Below, in pieces: positions 1 through 8,770 of a DNA stretch of 64,000 bases. The notes under the pieces were generated by a model, which saw only the letters and a list, made by a program, of their open reading frames with translations, made no database searches and had not been told where the DNA came from. How positions within the stretch are numbered: the first letter of the stretch is position 1; each line of letters begins with the position of its first letter. The stretch is taken from the NCBI GenBank assembly GCA_963848375.1, contig CAWKDK010000018.1:124001-188000 (forward strand). Direction: 5' to 3'. A program made the position numbers and the translations under genes. This DNA comes from JAJPJE01 sp963848375 (lineage in GTDB: Bacteria > Acidobacteriota > Terriglobia > Terriglobales > Acidobacteriaceae).

Positions 1-487
1 TACGGCCGCGCTGAACGGGAGCAAGCGCTTCCTGGTGCTTACGCCGCATCCGGGGGAGATGGCGCGGCTGACCGGCAAGACTGTCAAAGAAGTGCAAGCC
101 GATCGCATCGAAATTGCGCGGGCTTTTGCGAAGCAGCATCAGTGTGTGCTCGTGCTGAAAGGGCATCGGACGCTGGTCGCAACTCCGGATGGAACCGTTT
201 GGGTCAATGTCACCGGAAATCCGGGCATGGCTACGGGCGGCGCAGGCGATGTTCTCACCGGCATGACCGCAGGACTCCTCGCGCAGGCGCATGCGATGAA
301 GCCGCCAGATGCGTCCGTAAAGGCTGTGATCGCTGCCGTCTACCTGCACGGTCTGGCTGGCGACGTGGCACGCGAGCGCATGGGTGAAGCCTCTCTGATC
401 GCGACGGACATCATTGCTGGTCTGCCAGAGGCGTTCCGTCGCGCGCAGCAGCAACTCACAGATCCTGCATTTTCCTTTCACGGATGA
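1..487 (+). CDS. nnrD: ADP-dependent NAD(P)H-hydrate dehydratase, C-terminal part (5' end outside window)
   Basis: The reading frame is open from the left edge (codons from base 2), so the start lies upstream. The product is the carbohydrate-kinase-like domain of the NnrD/YjeF family, which dehydrates damaged NAD(P)HX using ADP. Visible family signatures are LTPHPGEM near the left edge, VLKGHRTLV, and the phosphate-binding GNPGMATGGAGDVLTG loop whose aspartate is the usual catalytic base. The remaining C-terminal helices end in a TGA at 485-487. In many bacteria the protein is fused to an N-terminal epimerase domain; whether that is so here cannot be seen. It lies just upstream of tsaE, a common neighbour pairing. 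Confidence 0.92.
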   Translation, partial: TAALNGSKRFLVLTPHPGEMARLTGKTVKEVQADRIEIARAFAKQHQCVLVLKGHRTLVATPDGTVWVNVTGNPGMATGGAGDVLTGMTAGLLAQAHAMKPPDASVKAVIAAVYLHGLAGDVARERMGEASLIATDIIAGLPEAFRRAQQQLTDPAFSFHG

Positions 488-496
488 ACCTTTTTG

Positions 497-612
497 GTTG
501 TCATCACGAGCGGACGTTAGTCCGCGAGGGATCTGCAGGTCGTTCGCGTTTCCGCCTGGAGCCTCACCTTCTGCAAAGTCATGCTGAGCGTAGCGAAGCA
601 TCTATGCGTTTC
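497..612. repeat. Dispersed intergenic repeat element between nnrD and tsaE
   Basis: This 181-bp gap carries two phrases of a repeat that recurs in the window: a 'GTCATCACGAG...GAGGGATCTGCAGG' phrase with an internal hairpin GCGGAC-GTTA-GTCCGC at 510-525, and 'GTCATGCTGAGCGTAGCGAAGCATCT' wording at about 580-605. Related wording in the other orientation (GATCCTTCGCTCGC...GAGGATGACA) is found at about 9090-9130. I see no open frame with coding character here. Confidence 0.6.
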
Positions 613-668
613 TGATTACCAGAACATGTACGCGCGAAAGCGATGACGCGCGTTTATCATGTCTGCGG

Positions 669-1127
669 ATGGTCACAACAGACTTCATCACCCGTTCCCC
701 AGAAGAGACGATCGAACTCGGGCGCAAACTCGCCAGCGAATTGCGTCCGCCGCGACTGGTGCTTTTGCGCGGCGATCTCGGCGCAGGCAAAACCACGATC
801 ACGAAGGGAATCGCCGAGGCCTTCGACGCCGCTGAACAAGACGATGTAACCAGCCCGACTTTCACTCTGATTCACGAATATCGTGGACCGGAATTCTCGG
901 TGTATCACATCGATCTATACCGCCTCGACACGCAGCGCGAGCTAGAGACGCTTGGGCTGGAAGAGATCATTGCCGATGAGCGCAATTTGGTTCTGATCGA
1001 GTGGGGGGAGAAATTCCCGAGCCTCATGCAGCAGTTTCAGGTGGAGATTGCGATCGAGAGAGTTGGGCCGGAAGAAAGAAAGATCAAGTTCAACAACGCC
1101 ACGGATAAAACCAATCACCACGGATAA
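669..1127 (+). CDS. tsaE: tRNA threonylcarbamoyladenosine biosynthesis ATPase TsaE
   Basis: TsaE is the P-loop ATPase that works with TsaB and TsaD to form t6A37 on ANN-decoding tRNAs. The Walker A motif is LRGDLGAGKTT (about residues 34-44), followed by the family hallmarks SPTFTLIHEY and YHIDLYRL and the LIEWGEKFP motif. At 152 residues it is of normal length. The last ten codons (NATDKTNHHG) and the stop lie inside an intergenic CACGGAT-word repeat, so the natural C terminus appears to have been extended by repeat sequence. The gene is convergent with fabI. Confidence 0.95.
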   Translation: MVTTDFITRSPEETIELGRKLASELRPPRLVLLRGDLGAGKTTITKGIAEAFDAAEQDDVTSPTFTLIHEYRGPEFSVYHIDLYRLDTQRELETLGLEEIIADERNLVLIEWGEKFPSLMQQFQVEIAIERVGPEERKIKFNNATDKTNHHG

Positions 1128-1187
1128 ATCAAAACTCGGTAAAAACCTTCTCTAGAACTATCCGTGAGAATCCGTAAAATCCGTGGC
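1098..1187. repeat. CACGGAT-word inverted repeat at the tsaE/fabI convergence
   Basis: CCACGGAT occurs at 1099-1106 and 1118-1125, and the complementary ATCCGTG word recurs at 1159-1165 and 1179-1185 with a degenerate copy at 1169-1175. The arms can pair into a long imperfect hairpin between two convergent genes, where it could act as a bidirectional terminator. The left arm encodes the TsaE C terminus. Confidence 0.65.
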
Positions 1188-1193
1188 TAGGTT

Positions 1194-1964
1194 TTAGAAC
1201 CCCATCACGTTGTATCCACAGTCCACATAAATCGTGTCGCCTGTGATTGCGCGGCTCATATCCGACGCCAAAAACAATCCGGTCGATCCAACTTCATCCT
1301 GCTCCACATTGCGCTTCAGAGGAGCGCGTTCCGCATGAGCCTTGAGCATATCGCTTAAGCCGCCAATGCCGCGTGCCGCCAGCGTCTTGATTGGCCCGGC
1401 TGAAATGGCGTTCACGCGGATGCCCTGCTTGCCGAGGTCCCCGGCGAGATAGCGTACAGCCGCTTCAAGGGCAGCCTTCGCCACTCCCATGACGTTGTAG
1501 TTGGGAACGACTTTCTCCGCGCCGTAGTACGTCATGGTCATCACCGAGCCGCCCTCGGTCATCAGCGGAGCAGCGGCGCGCGCGACTGCGACCAGCGAGT
1601 AGCAGCTCACGTCGAGCGCAATGCGAAATCCTTCGCGCGAGGTCTGGAGGAATTCGCCGCGCAGTTCATTCGCCGGCGCGAATGCCACGCTATGCACCAC
1701 CGTGTGCAGCGTGCCGTACTTCTCCTTCAGCTGAGCAAATAGATGATCGATCTCTTCGTCGCGCGAGACGTCGCACTGGAAGCTCTCGGCGCCCGGCAGG
1801 TCGGCAATCAGGTCCGCAGCTTCCTGTGCCAGTCGCTCGTTCTGGTAGGTGATAGCCAGGCGCATACCCGCGCCATGCAGTTGTTTGGCAATGGCCCAGG
1901 CAATACTGCGCTTGTTGGCAACACCGAAAACGACCGCGGCTTTTCCGTCGAGACCTAATGACAT
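1194..1964 (-). CDS. fabI: Enoyl-[acyl-carrier-protein] reductase (NADH) FabI
   Basis: FabI catalyses the last step of each fatty-acid elongation cycle, reducing trans-2-enoyl-ACP with NAD(P)H. It is an SDR-fold protein with the FabI-specific N terminus (LDGKAAVVFGVANKRSIAWAI) and the catalytic Tyr-X6-Lys signature YNVMGVAK. The C-terminal SGDxIYVD-like segment is present as TGDTIYVDCGYNVMGF. I place the start at 1964 (MSLGLDG) rather than 2012, because an AGGAGG lies 12 bases upstream and the resulting 256 residues match the family. It lies near a desaturase gene (9.1 kb), but not in an operon with it. Confidence 0.95.
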   Translation of the reverse strand: MSLGLDGKAAVVFGVANKRSIAWAIAKQLHGAGMRLAITYQNERLAQEAADLIADLPGAESFQCDVSRDEEIDHLFAQLKEKYGTLHTVVHSVAFAPANELRGEFLQTSREGFRIALDVSCYSLVAVARAAAPLMTEGGSVMTMTYYGAEKVVPNYNVMGVAKAALEAAVRYLAGDLGKQGIRVNAISAGPIKTLAARGIGGLSDMLKAHAERAPLKRNVEQDEVGSTGLFLASDMSRAITGDTIYVDCGYNVMGF

Positions 1965-2099
1965 CTGAGTGCTTCGCCTCCTCACAAGGGAAACAAAGAG
2001 AATAACAGTCACGTGAGTGGAGTGACCAGCGGTAGTTGAATGGGGTAGCTCGGGTAGCTGGTAGCTATCGAAAGAAGCTCTTCGAGACGAGATACGAGC

Positions 2100-3374
2100 T
2101 TAGTCTCCCGCCGCCTCGTTAAGCGCGAGGGCGTCCACATCTATCTTCTTGGTTTCGCCGGAAGCGAACGAACTCAGGCAAGCCAGCAGATACATGCCCG
2201 CGATGATGGCGAACGCGTAGCTCAGTCCAACACGGTGCGCAACGACTCCGACAAGCAGTCCGAACGCCAACTGCAGGCCTGTACCTGCGAAGTAGATGCA
2301 GTTCTGCACGCGTCCCATGAAGTGCTTGGGAACCGATTCCATTAGATTCGTCGATAGGGCAATGCCGCTTACGCCACGCGCTGATCCGCCTGCGGCATAG
2401 AGCGACACCGCCAGCACCAGCAGCGGCGAGAACGGACACAAGAAGAATGCCGCCGTCAGTACGGCGAACGAAATCACCACTGCGCGACGCGCTGTCAGAC
2501 GGCCGATCAGCCTAGGCGCATAGAACGCGCTCAGAGAGGCGCCGACGGCCCACCCAGCGTTCAGCCATCCGTAACCAACTGCTCCTGCATGCAGGATGCG
2601 TTCGCTTAGCGGCGCGCTAACAATGCCTCCGGTCAGCATGGCGCCGACGAAGAATGCCCATGCCACTCCCAGCAGCAATAGCGAGCGGTCGCCGCGCAGA
2701 AACGCAAAGCCTTCGCGCATCTCGTGCACGTAACGCGTAAATCCCGTGGCAGCGTTCTCCACCGCCTCAGCTGCCTTGTCCACCGCCGGCATCACTACGT
2801 GCCGTCCCTTTCGTACGAAGAGGTAGCAACTGAACGACACCAGGTAGGTGCTGAAGTCGATGAGCAGTACGCCGCCAAGGCCGATGTGGTTGTAGACGAA
2901 GCCGACGAGCGCGCCCGCCATGAGCCACCCACCCTGAATTCCTGCCATCAGAAAGCTATTGGAGTGGACGAACTCCGACTCCGGCGTCAGCTCCTGTATC
3001 AGCGCGGTGATCGTGGGCCAGAAGATCCAGAAGCCTAGCGCTACGAGGATGTTCATCAGGTAGAGCTGCCATATGTGGACGCGATGCAGGAATGCCAGGA
3101 TCGCGACGGTCAGAATGATGATGCCGCGCACGGCATCGAGCACCATGACCAGGCGGCGGCGATCCCCGCGGTCGATGAGCACGCCGGTAAAGGGCAACAG
3201 AAGCATCGCAGGCAAGGTCTGCAGGACCATCAGCCAGCCGAGCGAGACTTCGCTGTGCGTCGCCTGCAATATGTACCAGGTGACCGCGGCACTGTTCATT
3301 CCGCTGCCGAGCATGGAAATGACATTGGCGGCGAAGACGAAGCGCAGTCCGCGATGGCGAAGGATGTCCCGCAT
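2100..3374 (-). CDS. MFS transporter, EntS/MFS_3-like exporter
   Basis: This is a polytopic inner-membrane protein of 424 residues with about twelve hydrophobic segments. The N-terminal segment, the loop GVLIDRGDRRRLVMVLDAVRG (the MFS loop 2-3 motif, D-R-x-x-R-R) and the C-terminal half resemble the EntS/MFS_3 group of drug- or siderophore-type exporters. The substrate cannot be predicted. It lies downstream of fabI on the same strand with an 87-bp repeat-rich gap. The start shows no strong Shine-Dalgarno sequence. Confidence 0.85.
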   Translation of the reverse strand: MRDILRHRGLRFVFAANVISMLGSGMNSAAVTWYILQATHSEVSLGWLMVLQTLPAMLLLPFTGVLIDRGDRRRLVMVLDAVRGIIILTVAILAFLHRVHIWQLYLMNILVALGFWIFWPTITALIQELTPESEFVHSNSFLMAGIQGGWLMAGALVGFVYNHIGLGGVLLIDFSTYLVSFSCYLFVRKGRHVVMPAVDKAAEAVENAATGFTRYVHEMREGFAFLRGDRSLLLLGVAWAFFVGAMLTGGIVSAPLSERILHAGAVGYGWLNAGWAVGASLSAFYAPRLIGRLTARRAVVISFAVLTAAFFLCPFSPLLVLAVSLYAAGGSARGVSGIALSTNLMESVPKHFMGRVQNCIYFAGTGLQLAFGLLVGVVAHRVGLSYAFAIIAGMYLLACLSSFASGETKKIDVDALALNEAAGD

Positions 3375-3492
3375 ATGGCTTAGATTCCAGACTAACGGCT
3401 GCCGGTGCGGTTTTCCAATGGCGTGCGGGTTGCTGTCTAAGCTACACAGGGACAGGTACTTCGGTCATAGTGTCCGCTGATGGCAGCGCGCG

Positions 3493-3498
3493 TATAAT
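3493..3498 (+). promoter_or_regulatory. Candidate -10 element (TATAAT)
   Basis: A perfect TATAAT lies 38 bases upstream of the GTG at 3536. The -35 region is weak. If it is used, transcription starts near 3505, which excludes an upstream start at 3470. Confidence 0.45.
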
Positions 3499-3535
3499 CT
3501 GCCGATCTTTGGTTGGGGAAGACTTTCTGCAAAAG

Positions 3536-4177
3536 GTGCGGCACAACTCGGGGAAGATTGCCTGCGCGCTGTTGCTCGCCGGAGCCGCGCTCGCCGCGGA
3601 GCGAGCGATCGTGCAGCCTGCGGTCGGGCATCCGGCGCAGAAGCCCGCAGGACAGGTCTTCTACAACGGCAAGCTGGTGCGCTTCGAGATCCAGACGCCT
3701 GGCGTCGGTGAGCGCAAGCTGGTTGTCGGACCTTGGCAGATGGGGCCGAAGATCTCGTCTGGAAAGCCATCCGATCATCGCCCGAACCTGTACTTCGTTT
3801 CGCCCGGCAAACAGGATCACGTTGAAGGCTGGAACGATTACGATCACAACGAGATCATCAGCGGCATTCCAAAAGATCAGCCGACGAACTGGGACGTTTA
3901 CCTGGCCATCGTGCTTGATCCCGCATTGCAGAAAGATTTTCAGAATGAGAGCGAACTGTTGACCGAAGCGCAGCAGTCGTTCCGTCCGAACGATCTGTTC
4001 GAGTTCGAGGACATTCCGGGCGCGGGCTTCCTGCGCAGCTTCCTGAAGATCGATTCGGTGCATGGACTCGATCGCTTCCGCCACAAGAACGGACAGCTGC
4101 CGCGGCTGATTATCGTGCCCTCGGGATTCGTGGTGCGAGCCACGGCCGTCGATCCCAACCCCGCTGGGAATCCCTAG
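3536..4177 (+). CDS. Exported protein of unknown function
   Basis: The 213-residue product starts with a short basic stretch and a hydrophobic core (ACALLLAGAALAA) typical of a Sec signal peptide. The mature part has no motif I recognise; it is rich in charged and aromatic residues with blocks such as DHRPNLYFVSPGKQ and DLFEFEDIPGAGFLRSF. I chose GTG 3536 because a TATAAT lies at 3493-3498, downstream of the longer frame's first codon at 3470, and because the signal peptide then begins the protein. It is followed by the TPR gene, so both may be envelope proteins of one unit. Confidence 0.7.
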   Translation: MRHNSGKIACALLLAGAALAAERAIVQPAVGHPAQKPAGQVFYNGKLVRFEIQTPGVGERKLVVGPWQMGPKISSGKPSDHRPNLYFVSPGKQDHVEGWNDYDHNEIISGIPKDQPTNWDVYLAIVLDPALQKDFQNESELLTEAQQSFRPNDLFEFEDIPGAGFLRSFLKIDSVHGLDRFRHKNGQLPRLIIVPSGFVVRATAVDPNPAGNP

Positions 4178-4276
4178 TCCGGCGCGGAAATCCAACCACA
4201 AATTGTGATTCTCATCCTTGCGAATGACGCCTGCTCGCCGTAACATGCCCGCGTGAATACAACGGAGGAATTTGCC

Positions 4277-5341
4277 ATGAAATCCTGGCGAAGCCTGGTT
4301 TTGTTGACGGTGATAGTGCTCGCGAGTGTGGCATTGCTCGCACAAACCAAGATCTCGATTCCGGCGGGAACGCCGGAAGACAAGGCGCTGAACGCGGTCT
4401 CCGGCGAGACTGACGCGCAAAAGAAGATTTCGATGCTGGAAGACTTTGTCCAGACCTACAGCAGTAACCCCGCGGCGGTCGCGTACGGCAACTGGCAGCT
4501 GGCGCAGCAATACGCGGCCAGCGATCCCGCAAAGGCTATGTCGTATAACGACAAAGCGCTGACTGCGATGCCCGATGTGCTCGACATCATTCAGTCGCAG
4601 GTCGAACTGTCGCAGCAGTTGAAGGACACAACCAAAGTCGTGGACTACGCTGTGCGCGGCGCCAAAATCATCAATGGACTGCAAGGCGCGGATAAAGATG
4701 CCGCTCAGACGACCTACGGGTTCCTCGACGCGTCCGCTTATAACGCCGTTGTAGGCGATCCGGATCCCAAGCACCGGATGGCCCAGATCGCAATCTATTC
4801 GAAGGCTTTTGCCGGCAGTCCCAACGCCAAGAATGCAAACCTCGTGGCGGTCGAGTCCCTCGCCGAAATGAATGACACGGCCAAGCTCTCGGAATTCGGC
4901 GAAAAGGCGCTGGCCGCCGATCCGAATAACATTGGACTGCTCACGCTTCTGGCGAACGCCTACGTGGAAGATCCCAAGCCTACCTATGTCGCCAAGGGCG
5001 CCGCCTACGCGCGCAAACTGATCGAACTGGCGAAGGCGGATACCAGCCCGAATGCGAGAGTCACCGAAGGATTTGGGCACGAGATCCTCGGCTACTCGTT
5101 GCTGCGCGAAGACAAGACGTCGCAGGCGATCGCCGAATTGAAGATCGCGGCAACCATGGTGAAAAGCGATCCGGTGAAGTCTTCGATCACGCTCTACCGT
5201 TTGGGCTACGCGTATGCCAAGTCCAACCAGATGGCGCAGGCGAAAGAAATCCTGACGGAAGCGGCGAGCGTGGAAGGGCCGTTCCAGCAATCGTCGAAAG
5301 ACTTGCTGCTCAAGGTGGGCAAGCCGAGAGCAGCGAAGTAG
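4277..5341 (+). CDS. Exported TPR-repeat protein
   Basis: The 354-residue product has a signal peptide (KSWRSLVLLTVIVLASVALLA) and then tetratricopeptide-like helical hairpins, with recognisable blocks around GNWQLAQQYAASDPAKAM, NNIGLLTLLANAYV, EILGYSLLREDKTSQAIAEL and LYRLGYAYAKSNQMAQAKEIL. TPR arrays mediate protein-protein contacts; a periplasmic scaffold role is likely but the partner is unknown. The ATG at 4277 is preferred over 4253 because GGAGGA at 4264-4269 sits 7 bases ahead of it. A strong terminator follows. Confidence 0.85.
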   Translation: MKSWRSLVLLTVIVLASVALLAQTKISIPAGTPEDKALNAVSGETDAQKKISMLEDFVQTYSSNPAAVAYGNWQLAQQYAASDPAKAMSYNDKALTAMPDVLDIIQSQVELSQQLKDTTKVVDYAVRGAKIINGLQGADKDAAQTTYGFLDASAYNAVVGDPDPKHRMAQIAIYSKAFAGSPNAKNANLVAVESLAEMNDTAKLSEFGEKALAADPNNIGLLTLLANAYVEDPKPTYVAKGAAYARKLIELAKADTSPNARVTEGFGHEILGYSLLREDKTSQAIAELKIAATMVKSDPVKSSITLYRLGYAYAKSNQMAQAKEILTEAASVEGPFQQSSKDLLLKVGKPRAAK

Positions 5342-5390
5342 CTCGTCAGTCGATAGTATCGCCGTCAATCCGTTCATCATTTCAAGTCTT

Positions 5391-5419
5391 AAGCCTGGGT
5401 TAAAAGCCCAGGCTTTTTT
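5391..5419 (+). terminator. Rho-independent terminator
   Basis: Perfect 9-bp stem AAGCCTGGG / CCCAGGCTT with a 7-base loop, followed by a T tract, 50 bp after the TPR gene. Confidence 0.9.
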
Positions 5420-5657
5420 ATCCCCAGTTAATCCTGCATCTCTGCGATGATCGCCGCTTGCAACTCAGCTTTCGCTGGGGCCTCGTGTTGAGCTTCTCTG
5501 CCCTAGTGGAACACGATACTTTGGCCCTAAGGAGGAATCCGATACATTCTCCAGCTCGCGATTCTTCCTCAATTTCGTGAGCGGCGTCACATAAATGTTC
5601 GGCTCGAGCCGATAGGTTGAGCATAACGGCCCTATACTTCATTGAAGCGATTTACTT

Positions 5658-5870
5658 ATGCCCGCAAAGATACTGACGATGAACCATGAATACCGAAGCG
5701 TGGCTCAGGAGATCCTTCAGTTGGAGACTCTCATCACGAACATCGAGTATCTGCTCATGATGCAGGGAGTCTCCGATGAACAGAGGCGACGACTGCGTCC
5801 ACTGCTGATGCAAGCGCATGCGGAGTTGATGTCGAAGTACGACATCTTTGAACTCCCGTATAGCGCCTGA
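5658..5870 (+). CDS. Small protein of unknown function, 70 aa
   Basis: The product is a predicted all-helical small protein (LQLETLITNIEYLLMMQGVSDEQRRRLRPLLMQ...), with amphipathic helix periodicity and no Cys motif or signal peptide. I recognise no family. The Shine-Dalgarno is weak at both candidate starts (5658, and the internal ATG at 5679). It is plausible because its composition is protein-like and it is not opposite a better gene. Confidence 0.5.
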   Translation: MPAKILTMNHEYRSVAQEILQLETLITNIEYLLMMQGVSDEQRRRLRPLLMQAHAELMSKYDIFELPYSA

Positions 5871-5949
5871 ACGGAATTTCTGTTCTCGCCTGGGCTCTGC
5901 CTGCGAAGTTCGAGTAACATCTTGTAATCTCAACTTGCGAGGCGCCCAC

Positions 5950-6240
5950 ATGGCCAAGGGGTACTGGATTTCTTTTTACCGTTCGGTTTCAAATGCAACT
6001 GCTCTCGGCGAATATGCCAAACTGGCTGGCCCAGCGATCGAGGCCGGTGGAGGCCGCTTCCTGGCGCGCGGCGTGGCGGTAAAGGCCTACGAGGCGGGCG
6101 TGAAAGACCGGTCGGTGGTGATCGAGTTCGACTCGGTCGAGAAGGCGATCGCCACGTACGAGAGTCCGGAATACCAGGCCGCAAAGAAACTGCTGGAAGG
6201 CGCCGTCGAGCGGGACGTGCGCTTCCTGCAGGGCGCCTGA
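5950..6240 (+). CDS. DUF1330 family protein
   Basis: This 96-residue protein belongs to the DUF1330 group of dimeric ferredoxin-like (alpha/beta barrel) proteins, seen from MAKGYWISFYR at the N terminus, GGRFLARGVAVKAYE in the middle and VVIEFDSVEKAIATYESPEYQAAKKL near the end. The biochemical role is unknown. I start at 5950, not 5848, because this start gives the canonical N terminus of the family. It precedes the gene-poor island. Confidence 0.85.
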   Translation: MAKGYWISFYRSVSNATALGEYAKLAGPAIEAGGGRFLARGVAVKAYEAGVKDRSVVIEFDSVEKAIATYESPEYQAAKKLLEGAVERDVRFLQGA

Positions 6241-7814
6241 CGGGCGCCAAAGTTTACTGATCGATAACCCCTCCCCTCCCCCCTGCTTGCTGCAATGACA
6301 GCTACTTACGAGGTAGTGCGTCCGTACATCCGGCATAACAAAGGACTTAAGACCTCTCTCCGGCAAAACAAAGGAGTTAGGGGTGAAAACCGCTCTCGGC
6401 GCTTGCGTCGGCTCTCAGCTATTGGGAAAGGCATAGTGGGGCTCTCTGTGGCATAGCTAATAAGTATTCATAGTTTACAGCAAATTTGCAAATAGATAAC
6501 ACACAAAAGCGTCCGAATTGAAGGCGGAGTGCAGGAATGGGAATCGTGGTGGGGAAAGAGCTCTGCGGAATCAATGACAAGTGCGACGCACTGTCGCAGT
6601 CCTGATTTATACTGCTTACAAGGAGGGCTCGCGCCAGCAGGTTCATGATGGCGATTACTGCGCTACGGTAGCTCCGAGATCGGATCGGGATTGTAGCAAA
6701 AGCGCCACGAGTGATGTACTGTATCATTCTCATGTTTTGCAGATCCGTTCTGGCCCGGATGCCAAGGTATTGCTTCACCTACGCGGCGGCCAGCCTCGAT
6801 TCCCGATGACCAGATGATGCTGTGCAGACGCTCAAAAACCGCACCGACGGGGCCGACGCTGGAAGACGGCATTTCAATCAAGCTTCGGATTTCGCAGAAG
6901 GTCGTCGTCGGTTGATGCACACGTCGGACAGACCGAAGATTTCGAAGTCCTGGAAGAGGTGAAGGTCAACGAGCTTGGTAGGATGGTTCCGCAAGGGCGG
7001 AGTGGCTTGGGCGACCGTGACGGTAGCTGAGTCGAGGAAGAGAAGGGACAGGGCGGAAAGCTCGACATGAATATTGACTCAGTCCGCCTGGTTGACGGAG
7101 AGAAGGTTTGTTTCTCAGTCCTCCTCTGCGGCGACTGCAGGGAGGGCAACGGTTCTCGAGGCGGACATGAGGGCGCGATAGACAGGCGAAATGGACGCGA
7201 TGGGATCGTGATATTTCTCGGCGGTGCCGAACTGTTAGCTTTTCAGCAGATGCAGGCGAAGACATCGGAGCCATCCCGAACAGGGACTGAGATCACGGCA
7301 TTCGATAAATGGAGACGATGCCGTCTCAAGGGATTTGCCGCGAAAGAATTCCAGGAAACACACGGATATGGGAGTTCCCAGTTGTTGCCTCCGCAGTTGG
7401 CGGCCATAGGATCGACACCGGAGTTCAGCTGCGACATCCCGGGATCACGAGCGGCGGACCAGTCGAGGTGGGTATGGTCAGTTTCGTCTCTGAATACTGA
7501 GGACGAACACGCCAAGGCGTCGTTCGTTTATTGACGCGGATGGCGATGTGATTTGGACGAGCACCCAGGAGAGCAACGGCGCGAAGTACAAAGGTGCAAG
7601 TGCCGATGTTGCCAAAAGGTAGGGAAGCAATGAAGACGAGACATGGAAAAAACGTAAAGGTGGTTGCGGATCTGGAGCAGAGAAACGGAGGCAGGCGTGA
7701 AGCCGACAGGTGAGTGGCTGAGCGGAGTGGATAGGGATTATCTCGAATGGGCGCGGGCGAGGGCGCCCGCGCCACCAATTCTCTATTCATTTCATGCTAC
7801 GCAGCATCGTCGCT

Positions 7815-8147
7815 CATCCCACCCAACGCAAAAGACGCGTAGGGTGGGGCACCCGCAGTTTCTCACTTCCGCGAAAATCAAATGCAGAGATGGATTCCGC
7901 TTCCCCTTCACTACATTCAGGGTCAGCGTCACCATGACTCGCGGATGAAGGACGCGATTGCGGCGGTGCGGTGCTTGCCCCAGCAGATCATGGGCCCGAG
8001 AATGTGAAGCGCTCGGGTGCGACCGGCGGCCGCGGGGTGTTTCGACTCGGCCGTTCGGCCTCGCTCAACATGACAATCGTGAAGGGGTGTGACCCGTTTA
8101 TCCCACCCAACGCAAAAGACGCTCGGGCTGGGCACGCGCAGTTTCTC
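7815..8147. repeat. Direct repeat pair (about 50 bp) of a CCCACCCAACGCAAAAGACG element
   Basis: A copy at 7815-7864 and a second at 8098-8147 share about 90 percent of their bases, including TCCCACCCAACGCAAAAGACG and GCAGTTTCTC. They flank the first copy of the larger repeat at 7871-8076. Confidence 0.8.
7871..8076. repeat. Long dispersed repeat, copy 1
   Basis: It begins with AAATCAAATGCAGAGATGGATT and ends GTGTTTCGACTCGGCCGTTCGG...CTCAACATGACAA. It matches copy 2 at 8771-9024 in the same orientation with indels. It has no coding character. Confidence 0.75.
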
Positions 8148-8260
8148 TCTTCGAAGCAAGAACAGATCCAAAGCTCTAGATGACTCGGATACAATTCCAG
8201 AGTTTTCGATCATCAAGTTTCCGAGTCAGCAAGTTTTCGATCACAATCGTGCAGGTCCAT

Positions 8261-8722
8261 ATGGCTCATAAATTCAAAACCAAGTTGTTTGGCGAGGCTG
8301 GTTCCGAAGTCGCCGCATTCAAGCCGCCGTTTTATGTCCCGGCGACGCTTGGGAGGAAAGGGCGGATACCGGTGAAGGGCACGATCAACGGATTTCCGTT
8401 CCGATCGTCGCTGATGAACATGGGCGACGGCCACATGATGGTGGTGAACGCGCAGCTCCGCGCGGGCGCGCAGTGCAAAGCCGGCGACATGGTCGAGGTC
8501 GTTCTCGAACTGGACGAGGAGCCGCGCACGGTGACTGTACCCGCGTATCTGAAGAAGATCATCCATGCGGATGAGAAGACGAAAGCGGCGTGGGCGAAGC
8601 TGAGCTTCACTCATCAGAAGGAATATGTCGGCGAGATCGAAGAGGCGAAGCGTCCGGAGACGCGCGAAAAGCGCATTGCACAGATGATGGAGAATCTGAG
8701 GACGGGGACGAGGAAGAAATAG
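8261..8722 (+). CDS. YdeI/OmpD-associated family protein (DUF1905 domain)
   Basis: The 153-residue product has an N-terminal DUF1905 domain (FKTKLFGEAGSEVAAFKPPF, GRKGRIPVKGTINGFPFRSS, VEVVLELDEEPRTVTVP) and a C-terminal YdeI-like helical tail (AWAKLSFTHQKEYVGEIEEAKRPETREKRI). Members have been linked to bacteriocin/antimicrobial peptide tolerance in enterobacteria, but the biochemical activity is unknown. ATG 8261 starts the canonical domain; the frame extends upstream to 8180 without support. The gene is bracketed by two copies of a long repeat. Confidence 0.88.
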   Translation: MAHKFKTKLFGEAGSEVAAFKPPFYVPATLGRKGRIPVKGTINGFPFRSSLMNMGDGHMMVVNAQLRAGAQCKAGDMVEVVLELDEEPRTVTVPAYLKKIIHADEKTKAAWAKLSFTHQKEYVGEIEEAKRPETREKRIAQMMENLRTGTRKK

Positions 8723-8770
8723 GGAATATGGTAATTGGTTATTCGAAAGGCAAGCAGATCTTCTCGCTAC

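Larger units (their letters stand above)
6241..8260. other. Gene-poor island, about 2 kb
   Basis: No frame here has convincing coding character. There are overlapping frames on both strands (for example 7067-7534 plus, 7425-7790 minus), none with a recognisable family, Shine-Dalgarno or conserved motif. A minus-strand frame between about 6890 and 7240 reads protein-like in pieces interrupted by stops, so it may be a decayed gene, but I cannot name it. Other contents are two similar phrases 'CCGGCAWAACAAAGGA' at about 6330 and 6360, an AT-rich patch at 6450-6510 with palindrome GCAAATTTGC at 6480-6489, and the dispersed repeats from 7815 on. Confidence 0.5.

Noticed and set aside
3437..5380. 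647-codon open frame on the minus strand
   Set aside because: It lies opposite two plus-strand genes with a signal peptide, SD and terminator, and reads as low-complexity Arg/Leu/Val sequence without motifs. It is a shadow of high-GC third positions.
5418..5642. 74-codon minus-strand frame
   Set aside because: No SD, no recognisable motif, and it begins inside the TPR terminator.
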